Notes under the pieces: model-generated | The model's input: only the letters and a program-made list of their open reading frames with translations | Told to the model about the DNA's origin: nothing | Database searches by the model: none | Program-made: the position numbers and the translations under genes | Shown: positions 1-4,998 of the stretch, piece by piece | How the letters are laid out: each line of letters starts with the position of its first letter | Position numbering within the stretch: position 1 is the stretch's first letter | NCBI GenBank assembly: GCA_030837395.1 | Contig: JAUPKO010000089.1 | Location: 1-11,556 of the forward strand | DNA: 11,556 nucleotides | Origin: Actinomycetota bacterium | Lineage (GTDB): Bacteria; Actinomycetota; Actinomycetes; S36-B12; UBA10799 | Reading direction: 5' to 3'

Positions 1-1
1 G

Positions 2-169
2 CTCGTGCGTGATGGTCGCCACGTTGTGCCCTTCGGCATCTGTCACGTCCCAGTGTTCCTTGTTCAGCCCGGTGTGGTGCTTGGCTTCGAGCACGTGCGC
101 GCCGGACGCGTTGGTCACTGTGTAGCTGTCCATTGAAGGGAGTTTGCGGGCAACGGTGTAGGTGGTCAT
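2..169 (-). CDS. Partial small protein, possibly LURP-one-related (tubby-like beta-barrel) family; C-terminus outside window
   Basis: The ATG at 169-167 is preceded by GGAG about six bases upstream, and the frame stays open for 56 codons to the window edge, so only the N-terminus is visible. The product begins MTTYTVARKLPSMDSYTVTN and continues with short alternating strands, turn-forming Asn-Ala-Ser-Gly and Asp-Ala-Glu-Gly loops, and a Trp-Asp-Val-x-Asp stretch near residues 40-44. This pattern of a strand followed by a polar turn, repeated, with a D-x-x-G turn before a hydrophobic strand, is reminiscent of LURP-one-related/tubby C-terminal-like proteins, but the fragment is too short to be sure. 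There is no signal peptide or membrane segment in the visible part. It lies 63 bp downstream of the MFS gene on the same strand and may be read through from it or from its own weak -10. The CDS itself is well supported; the family is a guess. Confidence 0.62.
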   Translation of the reverse strand, partial: MTTYTVARKLPSMDSYTVTNASGAHVLEAKHHTGLNKEHWDVTDAEGHNVATITHE

Positions 170-207
170 GTTGTCTCCATGCGGGTATCGGGTTGTCGCC
201 GTTGTTG

Positions 208-213
208 AAGGTA
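208..213 (-). promoter_or_regulatory. Possible -10 element for the partial gene at 169-2
   Basis: Read on the minus strand this is TACCTT, fitting the actinobacterial TAnnnT -10 pattern. It sits in the 63-bp gap between the MFS stop and the next ATG and would give a leader of roughly 30 nt containing the GGAG ribosome site. No convincing -35 is visible, so this is only a weak candidate. Confidence 0.25.
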
Positions 214-232
214 GCGGATTGCAGAGGAATCG

Positions 233-1468
233 TCACGGGACGACGGGTGGCTGGCGTCGACTTCGTAGGGCGATCACCACGGCGCCGGCAGCCACCACGG
301 CGGCATTGGCCAGCAGCGAGACGGCCAGGCCGAACTGGTCGAACAGGTAGCCGATCAGCAGCGCCCCGACGGCTGTCGTAGCGGTGACGAGCATGAAGAA
401 CACGCCCATCATCCGTCCGCGCAACTCCACCGGCAGGTCCAGCGCCACGGTGCCCTGACCGTTGACGAACACGAATTCCCATCCGAATCCCACGGCCATG
501 ACGGCGACTAGATCGATGACTAGACCCTGGCTCGGGGTCACCGCCAGCACCACCAGCCCGCAGGCCGAGACGGCCAAACCGGTCGCCATCAAACGCTGCC
601 GGTCGCGGGTCGATCGATGCCTTGAATTCATGAAGGGGTTGGCCGCCAGCGCCCCGACACCGATGAAACCAACCAACACCCCCACGGACGTTGCCGTCAG
701 GCCGTGCTCGCGCGCGATCGTCGGCATCAACTGTTCGATTGGCGCCACCAGTGTGAAGAACAGTGCCGTCGACAGGGCGACGAGCCGCATCAGCTGGTGG
801 CCCAAGCCATCTCGGAGGCCACCGGACACACCTGCAGGGTGGGAGCGGTGCAGCGAGTCCTCCGAACCGACCAGTAGCTTCGTCCGCCACAGCACGAGCG
901 CCACCAGTGCGTACGACGCGGCGTTGAGGCCAAAAGCCGCCGCGACGCCGATCGCCGTCACCAGCACCCCGCCCACGACGGCGCCCGCGAGCCTGGTGAG
1001 GTTGAAAATCATCGACGCCCGCGCGACAGCTGTGTGCCGGTACTCCTCCGGAACTGTGTACGGGATGATCAGCGAGATGATCGGCTGGTTGAGTGAGAAG
1101 GGGATCGCACCGGCAAACACGCAAAGATACAGCAGGTCGACCGTGAGGCGACCGGAGAGTTCAAGCACCACCAGTGCGGTGCAGGCGGCGGCCTGCAGCA
1201 GGCTGAGGAGCACGGCCAGACGGCGTGGGTCGTGGCGGTCGGCCAGGATGCCGCCCAGTGGGCCGCCCACCAAGGCGGGGCCCAGTGCCAGGGAGGTCAG
1301 CACGCCGACGGCAGTTGCACTGTTCGTCAAGTGGTACACCAGCCAACTGGCGGCCACCACCTGCATATAGGAACCGGCCGACGACACCGCCCGGGCGATG
1401 AACACCCTGCGGTAGGCGGGAAACGACAGCGGACTGCGGGGTTTGGGGTCCTTGGTGACAGAACTCAT
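233..1468 (-). CDS. MFS transporter, 12-TM exporter-type (MFS_3/EntS-like)
   Basis: The product is 411 aa with a dozen hydrophobic segments, the size of a standard major facilitator. The N-terminus (FPAYRRVFIARAVSSAGSYM, residues 16-35) is typical of the MFS_3 group of drug and siderophore exporters. The cytoplasmic loop between TM2 and TM3 carries the motif-A equivalent GGPLGGILADRHDPRR at 68-83. A second family signature, ELRGRMMGVF (348-357), follows TM10. Membrane segments are visible at roughly 52-77, 85-104, 112-137, 158-195, 227-250, 262-281, 294-334, 352-376 and 380-401, several of them helix pairs. It would act as a proton-coupled permease in the cytoplasmic membrane; the substrate cannot be read from sequence. 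The ATG at 1468 is the only sensible start, though its ribosome site is weak. It begins 54 bp after the thiolase stop on the same strand, so co-transcription is likely. Confidence 0.88.
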   Translation of the reverse strand: MSSVTKDPKPRSPLSFPAYRRVFIARAVSSAGSYMQVVAASWLVYHLTNSATAVGVLTSLALGPALVGGPLGGILADRHDPRRLAVLLSLLQAAACTALVVLELSGRLTVDLLYLCVFAGAIPFSLNQPIISLIIPYTVPEEYRHTAVARASMIFNLTRLAGAVVGGVLVTAIGVAAAFGLNAASYALVALVLWRTKLLVGSEDSLHRSHPAGVSGGLRDGLGHQLMRLVALSTALFFTLVAPIEQLMPTIAREHGLTATSVGVLVGFIGVGALAANPFMNSRHRSTRDRQRLMATGLAVSACGLVVLAVTPSQGLVIDLVAVMAVGFGWEFVFVNGQGTVALDLPVELRGRMMGVFFMLVTATTAVGALLIGYLFDQFGLAVSLLANAAVVAAGAVVIALRSRRQPPVVP

Positions 1469-1522
1469 GACAAGGCCTGTGTCGGCTAGGGCGAGCGAGT
1501 GGCTGACGTCCGACTGGTTCGG

Positions 1523-2713
1523 TTACTCGGCGCGGCGCACTAGTGCTGCCAACGCCTGTCCGCCGCCGATGCACATGGTGACGACCGCGTACTCCAGGTC
1601 GCGTCGTTGCAGGTCCAGGCCCGCCCGCAGGGTAAGCATCGCCCCTGTCGCGCCCACCGGGTGACCCAGCGCGATCGCGCCGCCGTGGGGATTGGTCTTG
1701 GCCGGGTCCAGACCGGCATCTCGGATCACCGCAACAGCCTGCGATGCGAACGCCTCATTGACCTCGAACAGGTCGATATCGGCCGGGGTGAGGCCAGTCT
1801 GCTCAAACAGAGACGCCAGTGCAACCACCGGTGCATAACCCATGTATTCGGGCTCCAAGGCACCCACCGCGACTGCCTCCAGGGTGGCAAGCGGCCGCAA
1901 CCCTCGTTCCCGCGCAACGTCGTCCAAGGTCACCACCACGGCGCAAGCACCGTCGTTGATGCCGGAGGAGTTGCCTGCGGTCACGCTCCCACCCTCACCG
2001 AAGGAGGGCCGAAGACCGGCGAGCGTCTCGACGGTGGTGCCCGGTCGGGGGTGTTCGTCGGCGCTGACCACCACGGGCTTGCGGCCCGGCACCGTGACCG
2101 GGACGATCTCCTCGGCAAAGACGGCCTGCGATTCGGGCAGAGCAGCCCGGCGCTGTGATTCGGCCGCGAACTCGTCCTGCTCAGCGCGACTCACCGAGTA
2201 TTTGTCGGCCACCCGTTCGGCGGTCCAACCCATGAGCTTGTCGTGGAAGGGGTCGGTGAGCATGGCCAGCGTGCCGTCCACCAACGTGCGGTTGCCCAGC
2301 CGCTTGCCGCTGCGGGCGGCGAAGTCGTAGAACGGCATCCGGCTCATGTTCTCGGCGCCGCCGGCCAGGATGAAGTCGGCAGTACCCCAACGACACTCCA
2401 TCCCGGCGTTCCAGATGGCTTGCAGACCGCTGCCGCACAGGCGGTTCACTGTGTAGCCCGGCGTTGACGTGGGCAGTCCGGCGGCCAGCGCCACCCGGCG
2501 GCCGAGGTAGGCATCACCCCCGACTTGGCCGATGCAGCCGAAAATCGATTCGCCGATGTCTGTCGGTGCCACCCCCGTGCGCGTCAACGCCTCGGCCGCA
2601 GCTGCGGCCCCCAATTCGTGGGCGGGCAGTTCGGCGAAGGCGCCGCCGTAGGACCCGATCGGGGTACGGGCGCCCCCGAGAATCGCCACTTTGCCGGTGT
2701 TCGCAGTTCTCAT
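1523..2713 (-). CDS. Acetyl-CoA C-acetyltransferase (thiolase)
   Basis: This is a 396-aa thiolase, the normal length for the family. The reaction is Claisen condensation of two acetyl-CoA to acetoacetyl-CoA, or its reverse cleavage in beta-oxidation, in the cytoplasm. All catalytic landmarks are present: the nucleophile Cys93 in VNRLCGSGLQA, the GGAENMS loop, His351 in GGAIALGHPVGATG, and the second cysteine Cys381 in CIGGGQA. These positions nearly match the Zoogloea enzyme numbering (89/348/378). The ATG at 2713 is chosen because GGAGAGGG lies just upstream and the protein then begins MRTANTGKVAILGGARTPIG, as family members do. The 31-codon in-frame extension to 2806 would overlap the preceding gene and has no family similarity. 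The gene follows the ACT-domain gene by 79 bp and precedes the MFS gene by 54 bp. Direction (biosynthetic or degradative) cannot be decided here; the usual symbols fadA/atoB/phaA are not assigned for that reason. Confidence 0.95.
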   Translation of the reverse strand: MRTANTGKVAILGGARTPIGSYGGAFAELPAHELGAAAAAEALTRTGVAPTDIGESIFGCIGQVGGDAYLGRRVALAAGLPTSTPGYTVNRLCGSGLQAIWNAGMECRWGTADFILAGGAENMSRMPFYDFAARSGKRLGNRTLVDGTLAMLTDPFHDKLMGWTAERVADKYSVSRAEQDEFAAESQRRAALPESQAVFAEEIVPVTVPGRKPVVVSADEHPRPGTTVETLAGLRPSFGEGGSVTAGNSSGINDGACAVVVTLDDVARERGLRPLATLEAVAVGALEPEYMGYAPVVALASLFEQTGLTPADIDLFEVNEAFASQAVAVIRDAGLDPAKTNPHGGAIALGHPVGATGAMLTLRAGLDLQRRDLEYAVVTMCIGGGQALAALVRRAE

Positions 2714-2792
2714 GACACCCTCTCCATCGCCCTTGCCGCGCGGCCGCGACCTTGCCATGATTCCACAGCCGGTTGCAGTGTCAGCCCCGGTG

Positions 2793-3176
2793 TCAGCCAG
2801 CCTCAATATCGTGACCCGCGGCTCGAAGCGAGGCCACCGTTGTATCCAGCGACTCGGCTCGGACCAGCAGATAGTCGGTGTCGAAGGTCGACGTCACGAA
2901 GACGCTTACGCCCACCTCCGAAAGCGGTCCGGTGAGGGCCGCCATGACCCCTACCATGCCGAAATCCAGCGGACCGGCCACCTCCAGCGCCCGCCAATCG
3001 GGCTCGATTCGGGCATCCACGTGTTCTGGCGCAGCGTCTTGAATGCACACCAACGAGATCTCATCGGTGGTGCGCACGGCTGCAAAGAAGGAGTTTCCTG
3101 ACGGCGGTTGTGGCCACGGTGCGGTCGGTGGCAGCCGGACGATCGCCAGGCGGTCGGGTAGGACTCTGAGTTGCAT
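2793..3176 (-). CDS. ACT domain-containing protein (CASTOR1-like ACT_7 type)
   Basis: A 127-aa soluble protein beginning MQLRVLPDRLAIVRL. The second half contains the hallmark of the ACT_7/CASTOR-like group, FVTSTFDTDYLLV (residues 93-105), and the first half has the matching EISLVC strand at 39-44. Proteins of this group fold as paired ACT-type domains and usually bind amino acids; a regulatory role is inferred, not seen. The start is chosen at the ATG at 3176 because a -10-like CATACT ends six bases upstream, which fits a leaderless transcript; no Shine-Dalgarno sequence precedes this ATG. An in-frame GTG at 3197 would add seven residues but has its GA/G-rich stretch directly abutting the start codon and lies inside a perfect hairpin. 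It is the first gene of the run that continues into thiolase and the MFS permease. Confidence 0.85.
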   Translation of the reverse strand: MQLRVLPDRLAIVRLPPTAPWPQPPSGNSFFAAVRTTDEISLVCIQDAAPEHVDARIEPDWRALEVAGPLDFGMVGVMAALTGPLSEVGVSVFVTSTFDTDYLLVRAESLDTTVASLRAAGHDIEAG

Positions 3177-3182
3177 GTGTTC

Positions 3183-3188
3183 AGTATG
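3183..3188 (-). promoter_or_regulatory. -10 element for leaderless ACT-domain gene
   Basis: On the minus strand this reads CATACT followed by GAACAC and then ATG. A -10 hexamer ending six bases before the start codon places transcription initiation at or next to the A of ATG, the usual geometry of leaderless actinobacterial genes. The first base departs from the TAnnnT consensus. No clear -35 is visible; at that distance upstream lies the hairpin at 3193-3214. Confidence 0.42.
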
Positions 3189-3192
3189 GCGT

Positions 3193-3214
3193 GCCACCCC
3201 TCGGGTGGGGTGGC
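3193..3214. promoter_or_regulatory. Perfect 8-bp inverted repeat in divergent promoter region (operator candidate 1)
   Basis: The arms gccacccc (3193-3200) and ggggtggc (3207-3214) are perfectly complementary around a six-base centre, tcgggt. The element overlaps the region upstream of the CATACT -10 of the ACT-domain gene. Its core, read on the minus strand as CCCCACCCGAGGGG, is nearly the same as the core of the second element at 3260-3276 on the plus strand, with one base inserted. It could be a repressor binding site; the C-run/G-run composition is of the kind bound by CsoR/RcnR-type metal repressors, but that assignment is speculative. Confidence 0.45.
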
Positions 3215-3220
3215 GATCGT

Positions 3221-3236
3221 GGCCATGGAGGTGGCC
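3221..3236. promoter_or_regulatory. Small inverted repeat ggcca/tggcc in divergent promoter region
   Basis: A perfect 5-bp arm pair (3221-3225 and 3232-3236) around tggagg. It lies where the -35 of the lipoprotein promoter would be expected relative to the TAGAGT -10. It is short and GC-rich, so it may be chance. Confidence 0.2.
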
Positions 3237-3243
3237 GCGGGGC

Positions 3244-3249
3244 TAGAGT
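3244..3249 (+). promoter_or_regulatory. -10 element for the lipoprotein gene
   Basis: TAGAGT matches TAnnnT and would start transcription near 3256. That leaves a short leader made up almost entirely of the hairpin at 3260-3276 and the ribosome site. No recognisable -35 is seen. Confidence 0.4.
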
Positions 3250-3259
3250 CCAAGTGTTT

Positions 3260-3276
3260 CCCCCTACCCGAGGGGG
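3260..3276 (+). promoter_or_regulatory. Leader hairpin / operator candidate 2 masking a Shine-Dalgarno sequence
   Basis: CCCCCT (3260-3265) pairs perfectly with AGGGGG (3271-3276) around ACCCG. The AGGGGG arm is also a good Shine-Dalgarno sequence, placed five bases before the ATG at 3282. In RNA the stem would hide this site; in DNA it is an inverted copy of the palindrome at 3193-3214. A second site, GGAG at 3288-3291, lies five bases before the downstream ATG at 3297 and would remain free. Confidence 0.45.
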
Positions 3277-3296
3277 TCGCAATGATGGGAGTCAAC

Positions 3297-3632
3297 ATGA
3301 ACGGGACCAGGCCTGGCATCGCTCTTGCTGCGGCAGCCCTCGCGGCCGGGTCGGTGCTCGCCGGCTGTGGCGGCAGCAACAACGATGAGCAGGAGCCGCA
3401 GGCCCCGGCAACCGTCGTCGAGACGCCCGCCACCGTGACCGAGACCCCGACCAGCGAGACCCAGACGCAGCGGCCCCAGACGCAAACCCCGCAGGAGGAG
3501 CAGCAGCAGGACCAGCAGAACCAGAACCAAGACCAGCAGAACCAGAACCAAGACCAGCAGAACCAGAACCAGAACCAGAACCAGGACCAGCAGAACCAGG
3601 ATCAGCAGAACCAGGATCAGCAGCGCGAGTAG
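3297..3632 (+). CDS. Lipoprotein with low-complexity Thr/Glu/Pro and Gln/Asn-rich tail
   Basis: A 111-aa secreted lipoprotein. Residues 1-20 form a signal peptide (MNGTRPGIALAAAALAAGSV), followed by the lipobox LAGC, so the mature protein starts at a lipid-modified cysteine on the outer face of the membrane. After a Gly/Ser/Asn spacer and an acidic stretch the rest has no predictable fold: a TVVETP/TVTETP/TSETQTQ region, then a tail almost solely of Gln, Asn and Asp. The tail DNA is tandemly repeated (3510-3629). No catalytic or binding domain is present, so the role is unknown; a flexible anchor, spacer or cell-wall-embedded polymer are possibilities. Two starts compete: the ATG at 3297 (GGAG at -9) gives the tighter signal peptide; the ATG at 3282 (AGGGGG, within a hairpin) adds MMGVN. 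Both lead to the same mature protein. The gene has its own -10 and ends 2 bp before a terminator hairpin. Confidence 0.82.
   Translation: MNGTRPGIALAAAALAAGSVLAGCGGSNNDEQEPQAPATVVETPATVTETPTSETQTQRPQTQTPQEEQQQDQQNQNQDQQNQNQDQQNQNQNQNQDQQNQDQQNQDQQRE
3510..3629 (+). repeat. In-frame tandem repeat encoding Gln/Asn/Asp tail
   Basis: Two exact 21-bp units (3510-3530 and 3531-3551) are followed by a third differing at one base (3552-3572), then shorter 15-bp units at 3585, 3600 and 3615 starting ga(c/t)cagcag. All units are multiples of three, so changes in copy number would alter tail length without shifting frame. The encoded units are variants of Asp-Gln-Gln-Asn-Gln. No spacers are present, so it is not a CRISPR array. 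Confidence 0.9.
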
Positions 3633-3634
3633 TC

Positions 3635-3659
3635 GGAGCCCGGCCTCGGTCGGGGCTCC
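3635..3659 (+). terminator. Hairpin terminator after the lipoprotein gene
   Basis: GGAGCCC (3635-3641) and GGGCTCC (3653-3659) form a perfect 7-bp stem around an 11-base loop that can pair further, beginning two bases after the TAG stop. There is no T-tract, which is usual for high-GC actinobacterial terminators. Confidence 0.7.
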
Positions 3660-3750
3660 CCGGACTCTGCGGTCCTCGGTTGTGAGGCAGGGGGTCCGCG
3701 ACGGGTGAGCCGTTGGGTGGAATGTCCGCCGTCAGGCGGCCGGTTGGCCG

Positions 3751-3756
3751 TACGCT
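3751..3756 (+). promoter_or_regulatory. -10 element for leaderless RDD gene
   Basis: TACGCT matches TAnnnT and is separated from the ATG at 3763 by six bases (cgcggc), so transcription should begin at or next to the start codon. No Shine-Dalgarno sequence precedes this ATG. Immediately upstream, CGGCC and GGCCG (3737-3750) form a 5-bp inverted repeat that could be an operator or chance. Confidence 0.5.
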
Positions 3757-3762
3757 CGCGGC

Positions 3763-4971
3763 ATGACACCCGGCGGCTACGGCGACAGCGAGACCGGGTT
3801 CATGCGGCGGGCGGTCGAGGGTGCGCTGGATGCGACTGTGGGTCGGGTCGGGGACCGGGTCGGCGACACCGCGCGCGGGCTGACGGAGGCCACCGCCAAG
3901 CAGGTCATCGACGACCTCGAGCCCTACCTGATCGCCGAGACGGTGCCGCGCATCGTGGACGGACTCACGCCCTACCTGATCGAGACGATCGTGCCCGATG
4001 TCGTCGACGGCGTCAGCCGCCACATCGCCGAGGTCACGGTGCCCGAGGTGATGATGGGGGCGACGCCGGCTCTTGTCGAGCAGATCCTGCCGCAGTTGAT
4101 GGACCAACTCCAGCCGTACTTGGAGCTGGAACTCGTGCCCAGAGTGGTCGACGCGCTTGTGCCTCACCTGAACGCCTCCGTGGCACCGGAGCTGGTGGAC
4201 GCACTCATGCCGAAGATCGAGCAGGAGGTCGCACCGCGACTGGTGTTCTCCCTGATGCCGATGATCAGAGCGGAGGTCGTGCCGCAGATCCTCGACGACA
4301 TCGTGGACGATCCGAAGGTCCGCGACCTGATCCGAGAGCAGAGCCAGGGGATGATCCTGGACGGGCTGGAGCGGGTGCGCAAGATCCTGGCCCAGGCTGA
4401 CGATGTGGTCGAGAAGATCGTGCGGCGCCTCTTTCGGCGCAAGGCCCGTCCGTTGCCGGGGCCGCTCGACGTCCCCGCGTTGCCCAGCCGTCGCTATGTG
4501 AACGCGGGGGTGTTCTCCCGCGGGGTGGCGCTCGCCGTGGACTTCGCGATGGTCGGCTTCTTGGTGAGCATCGGCCTCAATGCGATTGTGTCCCTGCTGC
4601 AGAACCTCACTGATCCGTTACCGCAGTGGGTCACGGGGCTGCTCGCATTCATCTCGCTGCTGATCTTCCCCAGTTACCTGGCGGTGTCCTGGATGCTGAC
4701 GGGCAACACCATCGCCCAGGGGGTCTTCGGCCTGCAGGAGTGCACCGATGACGGCCGCCGGATGCTGCCGCTGCGCGCTCTTGTCAAGGCCTGGACCCAG
4801 GTGCTCCTCTTGCCGTTGTGGATCTGGGGCATGATCTTCAGCCCGTTCAGCCGGACCCGCAAGGGCCTGCTCGACATGCTCACGCACACGCAGGTGCGGT
4901 ACTTCGTGCACGGGGAATCCGTCGAGGAGCCGCGCCGACGGCTGTTGAAGGGTGACCTCGGCGCCCCTTGA
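3763..4971 (+). CDS. RDD-family membrane protein with eight N-terminal 16-residue repeats
   Basis: The 402-aa product has two halves. Residues 54-181 are eight tandem 16-residue units with a proline at unit position 9 in all eight (62, 78, 94, 110, 126, 142, 158, 174) and at position 1 in seven (54, 70, 102, 118, 134, 150, 166; Arg at 86). Hydrophobic residues lie in between, predicting a curved array of short amphipathic helices. A charged connector (182-229) leads to an RDD domain at about 244-384: the SRGVALAVD start with its Arg and Asp, three membrane segments (about 254-282, 288-311 and 344-361), and the terminal RTRKGLLDMLTHTQV motif. RDD proteins are inner-membrane proteins of mostly unknown function; some affect ion tolerance. 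The start is supported by a leaderless-type -10. It converges with the helicase gene over 27 bp. The membrane assignment is firm, the function unknown. Confidence 0.87.
   Translation: MTPGGYGDSETGFMRRAVEGALDATVGRVGDRVGDTARGLTEATAKQVIDDLEPYLIAETVPRIVDGLTPYLIETIVPDVVDGVSRHIAEVTVPEVMMGATPALVEQILPQLMDQLQPYLELELVPRVVDALVPHLNASVAPELVDALMPKIEQEVAPRLVFSLMPMIRAEVVPQILDDIVDDPKVRDLIREQSQGMILDGLERVRKILAQADDVVEKIVRRLFRRKARPLPGPLDVPALPSRRYVNAGVFSRGVALAVDFAMVGFLVSIGLNAIVSLLQNLTDPLPQWVTGLLAFISLLIFPSYLAVSWMLTGNTIAQGVFGLQECTDDGRRMLPLRALVKAWTQVLLLPLWIWGMIFSPFSRTRKGLLDMLTHTQVRYFVHGESVEEPRRRLLKGDLGAP
3922..4305 (+). repeat. Eight tandem 48-bp (16-aa) degenerate coding repeats
   Basis: Codons 54-181 of the RDD gene. 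The unit consensus is P-Y-[LI]-x-x-x-[VIL]-[VA]-P-x-[LIV]-[VM]-D-x-[LIVM]-x. The phase is exact across all eight units with no insertion or deletion, while the DNA has diverged well beyond easy recognition. The repeat therefore looks old and held by selection on protein structure. Confidence 0.85.
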
Positions 4972-4976
4972 GCGAG

Positions 4977-4995
4977 CGACCCTCAGCCGGGGTCG
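4977..4995. terminator. Bidirectional terminator hairpin between RDD and helicase genes
   Basis: CGACCC (4977-4982) pairs with GGGTCG (4990-4995) around a seven-base loop in the 27-bp gap between two convergent stop codons. Its symmetry would let it serve both strands. There is no T-tract. Confidence 0.5.
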
Positions 4996-4998
4996 AGT

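Noticed and set aside
462..1370. Plus-strand open frame of 302 codons opposite the MFS gene
   Set aside because: The translation is Ser/Thr/Arg-rich with no domain, and the opposite strand has a complete 12-TM transporter.
2714..2806. N-terminal extension of the thiolase by 31 residues
   Set aside because: It would overlap the ACT-domain gene and has no family similarity; the ATG at 2713 has a strong ribosome site and a standard thiolase N-terminus.
3171..3281. Start of the lipoprotein frame at the ATG at 3171
   Set aside because: It would put 42 residues before a perfect signal peptide and lipobox, and the region holds the divergent promoters.
3510..3629. CRISPR-like direct repeats
   Set aside because: The units are contiguous without spacers, encode an in-frame protein tail and have no cas genes nearby.
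3292..4167. Minus-strand open frame of 291 codons with Gly-Ser repeats, opposite the lipoprotein and RDD genes
   Set aside because: The Gly-Ser repeats are simply the complement of the Gln/Asn repeat DNA; the frame crosses a terminator and two well-supported genes.
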